Shown piece after piece: positions 42,745 to 53,988 of a DNA stretch of 64,000 nucleotides. Under the pieces are notes generated by a model. That model worked only from the letters and a program-made list of their open reading frames with translations, made no database searches and was not told the origin of the DNA. Position numbers and translations under genes: made by a program. Within the stretch, counting starts at the first letter, position 1. Each line of letters opens with the position of its first letter. Source of the stretch: Pomphorhynchus laevis (taxonomy: Eukaryota > Acanthocephala > Palaeacanthocephala > Echinorhynchida > Pomphorhynchidae); the NCBI GenBank assembly GCA_012934845.2, contig WNNJ02000123.1, positions 62,001 to 126,000 on the forward strand, given 5' to 3'.

Positions 42745-45700
42745 TTGATATTAAAAAATAAATAAATGAAGTGTAGAATGTAATCAGCCGAATGGGTAGT
42801 TCAACACTGATTGATGGCTCGAGCTGTCATGAATTCACTTCCTCACTTAAAGTTTAAAATGTGAATAGCTGAAGGTACAAGCAATTTTCTCAGGTAGTGA
42901 ATTCCAAATGTTGATTACACGATGGGAGTGTCTCATAATTCGAGGATGTTTACCAGAAGGAAATTTTTAGAGGGCTAGGCTATATCCACGAAAATATGTA
43001 GCTATAAACTTTATAACATTTGTGGAATATCCTTCAAACGATTTGACAACTTCCCACATTGCCAAGAGATCAAGATACAGTAGTCTTTGTCGCATTGAAG
43101 ATAAACCTAATAAGGAAAGCCTGTCATCATGCGAATACGAATTATGAAAGCAAATTCGAGACCCGTGACCAAGCACTGATTCAAGATCGGCAATTTTTTA
43201 GTACATGGAAAAACAGCTTGAATGCAATACTCAAGATATGGACGAATTAAATAACAATAAAGGAGTTTGAAGACAGAAGGAGTCATTCTTGAGAAGCAAT
43301 TTTTGATGCAATACAAGGCTCGAACTGCCTTACTGCGAGCAAAGTCAGTATTCAAATGTGTTTTTAGTGTTTTGTGTATTATTACACCCAAATCCTTTTG
43401 TTCCGACACAATATTAAATATCTTTCCTTCAATGTGGTAACTATGGTCGATCCCAATACTACCTAACCTCATACATACGCATTTACTAATATTTAACTTA
43501 ATCTGCGTTGCTTCACTCCATTCACAAATGCGGTCACGATCGTTCAGCAACAGTTTAGTATCCAGTTTACTATCTCTAGTGCACAATAATTTTACATCAT
43601 CAACAAAGACTAAGCATGGGTTTTGGATACGTAATAATAAGTCATTTAGAAATGTGATAAAAGGTAGAGTACTCAATACAGTACCCTGAGGGACTCCACA
43701 ATTTACATATCTTATAGTGAAAATGTGGCTCCCTACTCTAACTCTGTATAAACGTCGACTAAGGAATTCCCGAACCCAATTGCAGATGGTACAATGAACA
43801 CCATAGTATGATAGCAAATTAATTAGACATAAGTGCGGAACTCGATCGCCTTTAAAAAATCCAAAAAGATACGTCGACGTATTTACTTAAGCTAGTCGCA
43901 TCAGTTCACAGTTCACAGGCTGATAACAGGTTAGTAAGATACGACTGCTTAGAACGAAAACCGTACTGTGAATTTGTAATAATCCTTTGTAAAATCCTTC
44001 TAAATGATGCAACATTCTACTGGCAATCAATCTCTCCAGAACTTTACATATGGAACTTGTGAGGCTTATAGGTCTATAGTCTGAGCAAGATGACGGTATC
44101 GATTATTTGGGAATTGGGACAATAATTGCAGACTTCCACGAATTAGGAACCAAGGAGTTGTAAATACTGTATTGGAAGAGCTTGGCAAGAAATGGAGCAA
44201 GACATGAAGGCAGAGTTATTAGAAGGAACGGAGAAATGTCATCCGCGCCCGTTGAGCTATGGGAATTAAGATTTCTTAAGTACGCCTCAGCTCTACTGGA
44301 ATATATTTTAAAAGTTGTTGATCGTTGTGAAATAACTCCTAATCTTTAATTAATATCAGTTTTCACAAAACCATCATTCGGAAGAGAAAAGCCGGAAGCT
44401 AGAGTGTCACCGATTTCAACTTTATTGGTCAATACACCATTCAGTATTAATAGAATTGATTAGAGAAGGAATAGTTCTATTGCTGCGAACATATGCTTAA
44501 AACTCTTTAAGATGTTCATAAGCCTTAATCGCAATAACGACTGCGAACTCATTCCGCTTTCTTAGTTTTAGTCTTGTACATAAGTTTCGTATTAGTCTAT
44601 AACGAGGAATTAGATTCGAATCTGAACGTGACATGCGCCAAAGGTTGTTTACGTGTTTTTAACATAAGCTTTAGATCTTTATCAAACCGAGCGGGAAATT
44701 TCGATTGTGCAGAAATTGTACGTGTTAAAGCGAATGTTTCTGATATATTCATTATATAATCCAAAATCTGATTAAGTAGTACCTTATCTATCACGCGAAG
44801 TGGATGAAGCTGACTAAAATTTAAAATGTCTTTAGTTTTGACCTTCGATCATTGACGCTTAAATACTTTCTGACAATTACTTCAGAAACGAATGATAGGA
44901 GTACACTCTAAAGCGAGTACACAATGATGAATGCTACCGATAGGTGGCAGATAACTAACTCTTTCTATATCAGTGATACGTTTGGTGAATGCTAAATCGA
45001 GAATGGATTCCGGCCGTGATAAACTACATGTAGGTTTGTATATATGATGAATTTGAAGCAGTTCAGCAACAAGGAATTCAGATAAATCATTTTCATCAAT
45101 GCTACCTTCAGTAAAGAGAGATTCTGACCAGTTTGATTTTGTTAGATTGAAATCGCCAACTAGTATAAAATGTTTGCTAACGCACAAGGAGCTCAACAGT
45201 GGCTTTAAAGCATCAAAATTTATTGGAACTCATAGGGACCGATATAGAACGCAAATATTAATACTAACAGAACTTACAGTTAGCATAAAAGCACAAACTC
45301 TTAAACGATCCATACTCGTCACATTGAGATGATATATTTGATATAATGAAATTGTTGCGAATGTACGCAGCAACTCCATCTCCACGCTTACCGATATTCG
45401 ATCCGCTCTCAGCATTCGATAATCTGGAATGTTAATAAGGGTATCTGTAACATGAATATGTAACCAGGATTCAGTTATCCAGAAAAAATCGTACGAATGT
45501 GACAGAATATGTTGCTTAAGTTCTACGACCCTGAGCTATCAAACTACGCAAATTCGAATAATCGATTGGCCAATACCGTGAAACATTACTAACACTATAT
45601 ATTTGTTGTTTCGCCTCAAAAATACCTTCGAATGAAATCAGACATCCTAAAAGAGGACAAATTTCTGCACTGCAACAGTTTGAGGACACTATCGGGAGAT

Positions 45701-48356
45701 CCACAATCTGACCACATTGCAAATATTCGTTGTTAGTTTTATTCATAGATGCTTTATCGGAAGCCATCGAACTGTCAGTCACTATTTCCCAACGCGAAAA
45801 TTTCGAACACAAAGATTAACTTCACCACTAGCTAAATTCCCAATTCTTAATTCTTCATTTGCTTTCCTACGCTTCATACTGTCCTCTAATGTGAGATCGC
45901 GAAGAAAACATGTATTGGTTCCCTTCGATCGATATCCACATTTAATGAGATATTGACATAATCAATAGAGCTCATTACGACCTTCAATAGTCGAGGGTTA
46001 TCAGTTAATTTCTTTCCCAATCTAAACACCTTGCGTACGCTCAAACAACTTGCAATCTCATCATCACCTTTTTGCAAAAGCTGAGAAAAAATGTCACGTA
46101 ATCTATCAAGGTCGTGATTTAATCGTTTTTGGAAATTTTCTACGGTTGATTATAGGATTCCGCAGTGAATAATATTATAACTTCTATTAAGGTTTTGTTG
46201 TCTATCACTTTTATTTTGGTTGGGAGATGCACTACCCGAGAAAGTACTTGTTTCAGTAGTATGTATTACTTGACGATTAGAAGTCTTTGTTCCACTATTT
46301 GTAACTCCATAATTCATATTACCATCGTTGCTCTTAATGAATTCTTCAGTATTCAGCAATTTTCGAGTTTTGATTACATTATCTTTATTTTGTCTGATGA
46401 CGGAACATATGTCCACAGTATTCTTCAAAGTAATAATTGCAGAATTATCAAAATTCATGTAGGTTGACTCAGATTAAGTACATCCATCATCTGTCAAATC
46501 AATGTTTATTGAAGCACTCATAGAGTCTTCTTTGCTAATCATACAAGGCAATTTTCCAATGTGTACAGATACGTGCATCGTTGAGTTAACTATATTTCGT
46601 GTAAGCGGAACCGAGGATGCGCTGTCAACATTTTTGTAAGGTGAGACACAGCAAAAGCTACAAAAATTTTTGAGCTGAAAAGACAGGTTTACCAGTCGAT
46701 GGGTAACAAACAGCTGTTCAAACATTGCAGCCTATTCCATCATATCCACTTGCCGGGTAATATAATCAATATTATTTGCTTAGTCGCAAGGTAAACGTAT
46801 ATGAGAAGCGTCATCATTGATTGATTTAAAGTTGAATTTGGAATAGTAGCGAGATCACTGTTTTTAGGAGGTCGACCACGTGATTTTGCCATTGAATCAA
46901 CGGTTGTTGTTTGGACGAGATTTTCAGCGAGCAAAACGAGCGGAACTGAAATCTGAAACTGAAATCTAGAACTGAAATATGCAACTGAAATATGCAACTG
47001 AAATATGGAACTGAAATATGGAACTGAAATCTAGAACTGAAATCTGGAACTGAAATCTAGAACTGAAATCTGGAACTGAAATATGGAACTGAAATATGGA
47101 ACTGAAATATGGAACTGAAATCTAGAACTGAATTCTGGAACTGAAATGTGGAACTGAAATCTGGAATTGAAATCTGGAACTGAAATATGGAACTGAATTC
47201 TGAAACCGAAATCTGGAACTGAAATTTAGAACTGAATTCTGGAACTGAAATCTGGAACTGAAATCTAGAACTGAAATCTGGAACAGAAATCTGGAACAGA
47301 AATCTGGAACAGAAATCTGGAACTGAAATCTGGAACTGAAATCTGGAACAGAAATCTGGAACAGAAATCTGGAACTTAAATCTGGAACTGAAATATAGAA
47401 CTGAAATATTGAACTGAAATCTAGAACTGAAAAATGGAACTGAAATCTAGAACTGAAATATAGAACTGAAATATTGAACTGAAATCTAGAACTGAAAAAT
47501 GGAACTGAAATCTAGAACTGAAAATGGAACTGAAATCTAGAGCTGAAATCTGGAACTAGAATCTAGAAATGAAATCTGGAACTGAAATATGGAACTGAAA
47601 TCTAGAACTGAAATCTAGAACTGAAATCTGGAACTGAAACCTAGAACTGAAATATGGAACTGAAATCTAGAACTGAAATCTAGAACTGAAATCTGGAACT
47701 GAAACCTAAAACTGAAATCTGGAACTGAAACCTAGAACTGAAATCTGGAACTGAAATCTGGAACTGAAATATGGAACTGAAATATGGAACTGAAATATGG
47801 AACTGAAATATGGAACTGAAATATGGAACTGAAATATGGAACTGAAATATGGAACTGAAATCTGAAACTGAAATCTAGAACTGAAATATGCAACTGAAAT
47901 ATGGAACTGAAATCTAGAACTGAAATCTAGAACTGAAATCCGGAACTGAAAACTGGAACTTAAATCTGGAATTGAAATCTGGAACTGAAATCTAAACTGA
48001 AATCTGGAATTGAAATCTGGAACTGAAATCTGGAAATGAAATTTGGAACTGAAATTTGGAACTGAAATCTGGTACTGAAATATGGAACTGAAATATGGAA
48101 CTGAAATATGGAACTGAAATCTAGAACTGAAATCTAGAACTGAAATCTGGAACTGAAATCTAGAACTGAAATCTAGAACTGAAATCTGGAACTGAAATCT
48201 GCAACTGAAATTTGGAACTGAATTCTGGAACGTAAATTTAGAACTGAATTCTGGAACTGAAATCTAGAACTGAATTCTGGAACTGAAAATCTGGAACTAA
48301 AAATCTGGAACTAAAATCTGGAACTAAAATCTGGAACTAAAATCTGGAATGTATGT
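42745..48356 (-). mobile_element. LINE B, near full-length, dead
   Basis: Reverse-strand CR1-like non-LTR element. In sense order: 13-bp tandem-array leader (48356-46941); ORF1 from ATG 46892 (MAKSRGRPPKNSDLAT with an AT-hook-like RGRPPK, then a Cys-rich FCSFCCVSPY and an RRM-like VRKVFRLGKKLTDNPRLLKVVM); ORF2 endonuclease (ILVGDFNLTKSNWSES, ESILDLAFTKR); RT (NCGVPQGTVLSTLPFITFLNDLL, FVDDVKLL in place of YADD, EQKDLGVIIHKTL); thumb (LLYCYLIRPYLEYC); C-terminus (SLLGLSSMRQRLLYLDLL, INIWNSLPEKI). ORF1 and ORF2 carry many stops and shifts. Fragments of the family lie at 14.2, 17.0, 19.8 and probably 20.3 kb. Confidence 0.85.
46941..48350 (-). repeat. 13-bp tandem array forming the LINE B 5' leader
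   Basis: About 1.4 kb, near one hundred units of a 13-bp motif. On the forward strand it reads CTGGAACTGAAAT with variants CTAGAACTGAAAT, ATGGAACTGAAAT and CTGGAACAGAAAT; in LINE sense it is ATTTCAGTTCCAG. Variants occur in higher-order runs, for example a block of ATGGAACTGAAAT near 47760-47860. It ends at the box TTCCGCTCGTTTTGCTCG (46945-46928), 35 bases before the ORF1 ATG. The core CAGTTCCAGATT is shared with the LINE A leader unit. Confidence 0.9.
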
Positions 48357-48359
48357 TTT

Positions 48360-48583
48360 TTATCTCTTACACTTTTTTAAGGTAACATGCCAAATTTTCG
48401 TCTGGCATATTGGTATTGTTTCGTCTGCTACGACCGTAGCATTAAATGCAGTATCACCAGCACGGATTCAACAATGATTTCCTCTTCACATCAGTGTTTA
48501 ATATAAAGAAATTATTATATAATATATAATTATTATAATAATTTATAATTTATTATGTAAAATTACGTTTGTGACATCTAATC
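48360..48583. other. Short spacer upstream of LINE B
   Basis: Nothing recognised. Confidence 0.4.
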
Positions 48584-48777
48584 ATATGTTTAGACATAAT
48601 CAATTGTCCACACGAGGCAAATTCTTTTAAATAAATTTTCTACAACGTCTCGGTCATACACATTGACCCTTTTCGAGTCAGTAGTAGCTTGAAAAGGGCC
48701 ACTGTGTATGAACGACACGTTGTAAACTATTTATTTAAAAGAATTTGTCTTGTGTGGATAATTATGCTCAAACATAT
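48584..48777. repeat. Fold-back inverted repeat, about 90-base arms
   Basis: The left arm from 48584 through TCCACACGAGGCAAATTCTT and CATACACATTGACCCTTTTC (ends near 48680) is the reverse complement of the right arm ending at about 48777, with few mismatches over about 90 positions. A loop of about 16 bases separates them. The whole transcript would form a nearly perfect hairpin. It looks like a compact hairpin MITE; no transposase is near. Confidence 0.85.
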
Positions 48778-48779
48778 TA

Positions 48780-49009
48780 TATAATTTATTTTAGTCAAAC
48801 CAATATTTCAACAGCTGCTGATATCATCGTCAGGAACTACTGTTTCACACCACGTAAAAGTTTTAAATACAAAAGTTTTATCGTACAACACTAAAAAAAC
48901 CTTCAAAGAAAAAAAACCTGTACAAGATACCCACACATCAAATAAAATTTTCAATTGAAATGAACATAGAAACAATCACAAAAAAAAACAAGTTAGAGTC
49001 ATTAAAATT
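48780..49009. other. A-rich spacer
   Basis: A-rich tracts; possibly decayed LINE tails. Confidence 0.4.
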
Positions 49010-49085
49010 TTAAATGCGGTGGGATTAAATTTGTCCGGTGGGATCTGTGGGGCACAGATCCCGCCGGACCTGAGGCCGTAATGAA
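49010..49085 (+). mobile_element. LINE D 3' UTR fragment
   Basis: Contains GGTGGGATCTGTGGGGCACA and CCGCCGGACCTGAGGCCGTA, parallel to the LINE D end at 32385-32407. A local GC-rich hairpin (GGGATCTGTGGGGCACAGATCCC) is visible. Confidence 0.6.
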
Positions 49086-49089
49086 GAGG

Positions 49090-49380
49090 ACGATAAGAAA
49101 ATGATAAATAAAGAATTCAGACTAAGTTCTTTATTTTACTTTGTTTAACTGAACTTATTTATCCTGTATATTTTATATTTTTTTAATAAAGTCTATTATT
49201 GTTAAAAAACAAAAACAAGTCAAAGGCATTAAAATATTTTAAACCAAATTAAAAAAAAACAAAAAGATAAAAATATAACACATAATTATTATAACAAGCA
49301 GAAGCAAATATCCGTCTATCGAGACAGATATACGGGAGAAAACTTGAGGGATGTTCAAACTTAAATAGCTAGAAACATTT
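49090..49380. other. AT-rich spacer
   Basis: Nothing recognised. Confidence 0.4.
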
Positions 49381-49385
49381 CGTAC

Positions 49386-50193
49386 ATGAGATTAAACGTT
49401 GCCAAATCGAGGAAAGAATCAATACTAAAATCTCTACCAGCGGATTACTTTAAGATATTGGAACATGCTAGTTACAAGGGAGCTTCATCGTGGCTATCTT
49501 CCCTACCTTTACGTCACGATGGGTTTCGGCTTACAAACAATGAGTTTAGCGATGCATTAGCAGGTCGCTATGGATGGTCTTTGCGAGCATTAGAAAATAA
49601 AAAATGCATATGTTCTTCAGAAATGACTATCAATCATCCATTTTCGTGCAAAACTGGAGCGTTACCATCTATCAGGCATAATGAAGTAAGGGATATATTT
49701 TCTCACCTCTTAAGCGGGATATGCAGTGGCGTGGAGGTTGAACCAGTATTAGCACCCGTACCATCTGATTATCGTTTTTAAAACAATAGCACAAGTGTAT
49801 CGAAAGAAGCGCGTCTGGATGTTGTATGTAGTGGACTATTCGGAAGCCGGTTTGAGCGGACATTTTTGGATGTCGCGATATTTAATGTGCATGCTCCCTC
49901 TATCTCCCGAACTGAGTGTAATGCTGACTTTGAATACCATGAAAAACGGAAAATATTGAAGTATGGAGAGCGAATTTCAAGTTTAGAACAGGCGCATTTC
50001 AGTTCGTTAATTTTTTCTTCTTCAGGAGGATCAAGTCAGGAATCTAATAGGATAATGAAGCAAATAGCCTCAAAATTAAGCTCAAAACGCGAACTCCCAT
50101 ATCCTCAAATAATAAAAAATATAAGAGAAAATTTCATATGCCTTAGCTCGTGCTGCATCTGCCTGTTTAAGAGTGGTTGCAAATCGATGGTGA
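49386..50193 (+). mobile_element. RLE-type LINE, C-terminal endonuclease fragment (family R-a)
   Basis: Encodes YKGASSWLSSLPLRHDGFRL, EFSDALAGRYGWSL, KCICSSEMTINHPFSCKTG, ALPSIRHNEVRDIFSHLL, EARLDVVCSGLFG, RTFLDVAIFNVHAPS, EKRKILKYGERISSLEQ and, after shifts, YALARAASACLRVVANRW with a stop at 50191. The CxC...H...C cluster, RHN motif and D...LDVxxFN pair are those of a restriction-like endonuclease. A stop at about 49780 and a later shift break it. Same group as 53989-56956, but a different copy. It meets LINE C tail-to-tail near 50200. Confidence 0.8.
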
Positions 50194-50199
50194 ACAGGA

Positions 50200-51965
50200 A
50201 TTCTTATAGTTAACTTTATTAGTTTCAACACATGCTCACGAGTTTCTCGTCTATCATTCACGGATAATAAGCTAGAGAGACCACCAAAGCCATCGAAAAC
50301 AATTTTGACTGCAGTTGATAAATCAATGGCCGATCTGCGATATTTCAATGTGCCGACACGTAGAGATGCCAAACGTTCAGCATATCTCAAATTGGAGAAA
50401 TTCGGAATCATGCGCGACACATTTACGTAACAGGTTCTCAATTTCACGTGATTCCCTTAAAGTACGTGGATAAGTTACAAGTAAACCGTATTCAAGGATG
50501 GGTAGAATATATGAGCAAAATAGTAGCTTGAACATTGATGAACTTATTCGATCAAAAGATTTAAAAACATCCATAAAATACGATAGTTTTGATTACAAAC
50601 ATATCTAGTGTGGACATTAGTTTTTAAAATACTGGTAATCATCACACCAAGATCTTTGAATTCACTTACTTGGCTTATCTGAATCGAACCTATCTGATAC
50701 GATGAGTTGAGTGAAGAATCAATAAACATGTGCACACATTTAGACGGGTTAAACCTCAAACCATTTTCCGCTGACCATTTTTCTAGACATGTCAGATCAT
50801 CTTGAAGGATCTTAATGTCCCTTCCGTCTCTAATAGGCCGTCATACCTTAACATCGTCAGCATACATTACGACATCAGAACGAATTACAGATAGGAGATC
50901 ACTAATATAGACAATAAAAAGAAGTGGGGAGATAACAGCACCCTGTGGAACGCCAGAATGAATAACGAATGAGGTGGACATATCTGCACCTACACGTACT
51001 TTGAAAGAGCGTGAACTTAAGTAATTTGCAATCCAGGCGACATACATAGGACAAACACTAAGTGACCTCAATTTGTGAATGAGGCGATCATGCGGAACTG
51101 AATCAAAAGCATGAGAGAAATCTACAAAAAGTACATCAGATTGAACTCGTTCATCTAATGAAGACTGCCATGCGTTGGAAGAAACCAAAAGATTACTTAT
51201 TGTTGATCTATTTGGTCTGAAACCGTATTGTGAGTCAGTGAGTTTACCGTTGCTTTCCAAATCAGAGGATATGTTTTTGACTATTAGCTTTTCAAGCAAC
51301 TTACAAATAATACATGTCAAGGCTACTGGTTGATAGTTCTTACACACTTGTCGATCTCCCATTTTATACACTGGAACTACAATGTACTCCTTCCAACGTT
51401 AAGGAATTCGAGATTGAAGAATAGAAAACTGAAACATACAGAAAACATAAATATATTTGAGGAGCAACTTTATTTAAAAGAATTGAGGGAAGTCCGTCCG
51501 GACCGGCAGCGATGTTCGGTTTTAATTTACAGAGAAGCTTTAAAACATCTTCAGCACAAAACGACAGATTAGATTGGTCGAATGCATCTGAACCCTTTTC
51601 TGATTCAGAACTACACAATGTCCGCGAAGAGCAAAACATCGATGAGAACTCCTGGGCAAATAAGTTTGCCATGACACTTTTACACGTGACCTCGCCTTGA
51701 GAATCATCCCTCAACGATACTAGTGGAATATTCGAGCCCCTGATTTTGCGAATGTAAGAGAATAGAGCCGTGCCATCCATAAAACTCAGCTTCTCCTCAA
51801 ACTGACGACGCTTTATCCTCTTGAGCGGTAAATATATTCCTAATTTGTTTGAAAGACTCATAAGATTGTTGTCCACAACGAAATGAAATCCACGCATGTT
51901 TACGTGCGCGTGAGTGATACCGGAGAAGCCCATCAAACCAAGGACAAACTTCCCTATGTGGTTTA
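50200..51965 (-). mobile_element. LINE C (CR1-like), RT part, 5'-truncated
   Basis: Reverse-strand relic. In order: linker (WFDGLLRYHSRARKHAWISF), pre-RT region with AAGPDGLPSILLNKV, RT (YQPVALTCIICKLLEKLI, QYGFRPNRSTISNLL, FVDFSHAFDSVPHDRLIHKL, HSGVPQGAVISPLLFIVYISDLL, MYADDVKV), then NPSKCVHMF, SEFKDLGVMI and the thumb region (LLFCSYILPILEYGLLV). The catalytic YADD is kept, but the ORF has at least four breaks. No endonuclease domain is present. Related to, but distinct from, LINE B and E. Confidence 0.85.
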
Positions 51966-51969
51966 AACT

Positions 51970-52089
51970 TAATCAAAATTAAAATATTAACCAAAATTAA
52001 AATATTAAAAGCAATAAAATCTGAAGCAAATCAAACAAATATAACTTATTCAATTAACTATAAAGTATATAAAACAAAATAAAATAAAA
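51970..52089. other. AT-rich flank
   Basis: Nothing recognised. Confidence 0.4.
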
Positions 52090-53760
52090 TCTGCTTTATA
52101 TTGGACGTCACATCATTTTTAAATAAATAAACCTCCTATATAATAGGCAAAAAGTAACCACTTGCATACGATTGAATATATGCCTTATCAAAATTAAGGA
52201 TATGTTCTAAATTTAATAAATCATGTGCTAAATCACCCATCAGACTACCAAGTTTTTGGTTATATTTATGCTGTGAGATGCGATTTTCCAAACCCTGTCA
52301 AGTTTGACCGATATAAGAGGCTGTACTGTTATCACATGGCATATTTTAAACAATGGAAGAATTATTAAATTTCGGTTATTATTTAAAAATATTATGGAAT
52401 TTAGATATTTTTTTATTATAAATTGTGACATCAGTAATGTTATTGGCTATTTTATTTATTAAATAAGGAGTTCAATTTTTCGATAATAAAAATAATTCCT
52501 ATATATATACTAAATGGTGTTGCTTTATAGACTGGACTTCGATTCACGACTTTCAGTCATCATGTCACTTCTAGACGACCACTTCAGCATCGAAATGATG
52601 AGTACCCGGCAACACTCATCAGTAGAATGAGGTACAATTTAGTATAAATGCCGTATTTCGTAAGAAATCCTGGACCGTAAACCGAGCTGCTGATTGGGAT
52701 TTGATAGCCCTCTATGGACAGCTTGTTATCCCGGTGAGCAGTTACTTTCAGTCTCTCTTGTAGAGAAAAACGTGGATAACGGATCCAGTCGAAAGCATAA
52801 AAGAGTGATAACAGATATTAAAACCTTTTTGATGATTGTTGAGAAGAATTGTTTAAGTTATTGGAAATAAGACATTTGGGCAAACAAAAGTTTAATGTAT
52901 ACTACCTCTCTCCTAAAATGCTATGTTTAGCATTTCCTGCTTTATGGAAAAAATAATTTGCAAATTTATAAATTTAAAAAATTATAAAAATTAAAATATA
53001 ATTGCCAATAAAGCAGTCATTTGCGCTTTTTATATTTATGTATAATGAAATATGGATAATGAAATGTGCATATATCGTAAAATAATTGTGGAAATTATTG
53101 TATTATGCATCGATCAGCAAAGAAAACAAATTTATGGTCAAAATATAATTATATATAATTTCTACAAATTTTTAATACACAATTAAATATGCACAATTTT
53201 TAATTTGCTTTAATTCAATGATATTTTACCATTGAATTGTAAAATTGTCTAAATTAGTTCAAAAGTATATAATTTTGCTCTAATTTTAAAACTTTTTTTA
53301 CAGTTATCCATAAAATATGAATTCTAATAAGATAATGTTAAATGTTAAAGTTTAAATAATTTTTTATATTGATAATGCCATTATGGACAATGCCAATAAT
53401 TTAAGCATATTTCTACATTATGGTATATATTTAATTCTTATAATTGCTTCATATAAAATTGCCTTATTGCATTTTGCATCGTGAGTAATCCTTGATCAGT
53501 TGGAATTTTCTGTATACAGCTATTGAACGTCTGTCGTCACTAAAATAGCATCCGTTGACCATTTTGTATGTTCTTCTTCAAATCTATTTATAAATTGAAG
53601 TGTAGTATTGATATAAAAACCGGTACGTTGTGCAACAATGGCGAGAAAGCTTTGTGAACAGATCTAGATAGTTTTTTTTCCGTAGGAGCACCAATACAGC
53701 TGATAATGGGTCGCCCAATATATGGACGAATACAGCTCAATACTTGTAACTAGCAGCAAG
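52090..53760 (-). mobile_element. Penelope-like retroelement remnant (RT and GIY-YIG pieces)
   Basis: Reverse strand. 53760-53400 gives IRPYIGRPIISCIGAPTEKK, HKAFSPLLHNVPVFI, INTTLQFINRFEEEHTKW and DAILVTTDVQ..LYT, matching the Penelope RT pattern (RPIVSxIGxPTEKL, ILVTxDVxSLYTNIP). 52395-52100 gives MPCDNSTASYIGQT..GLEN, RISQHKYNQK and LEHILNFDKA, the start of a GIY-YIG endonuclease domain (YIGQT, RI..H). The order RT then GIY-YIG is as expected for Penelope-like elements. The section between them is AT-rich and decayed. Confidence 0.65.
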
Positions 53761-53988
53761 TAAGAATATTGTATTCCTAGATTATATTGTTTGATTTTTA
53801 AAGACGTGTGTAAGAAGTGGATGAACGAAATCACAAGTCATGAAACGCGAACCATTTATCCTAAAATACAATGATGCACAACAAGTACATTGTCCAAAAT
53901 GTTTGTGAGGTCTAGTATAACTCAGCTAGTCAAAACAGAAGGAAACTGTCAACCCTGTGGTGATAAAAGATGTGTAATAATAATTTTT

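Noticed and set aside
46941-48350. CRISPR-like array
   Set aside because: Units are 13 bp, head to tail without unique spacers, in a eukaryotic LINE context. It is a plain tandem repeat.
50082-50193. C-terminus of LINE C continuing to 50082 on the reverse strand
   Set aside because: On the forward strand the same bases encode YALARAASACLRVVANRW, the expected end of the RLE element, so LINE C stops near 50200.
52540-52640. Hammerhead ribozyme near the Penelope-like remnant
   Set aside because: CTGATGAG is present on the reverse strand, but no GAAA follows a possible stem II, so the core cannot form.
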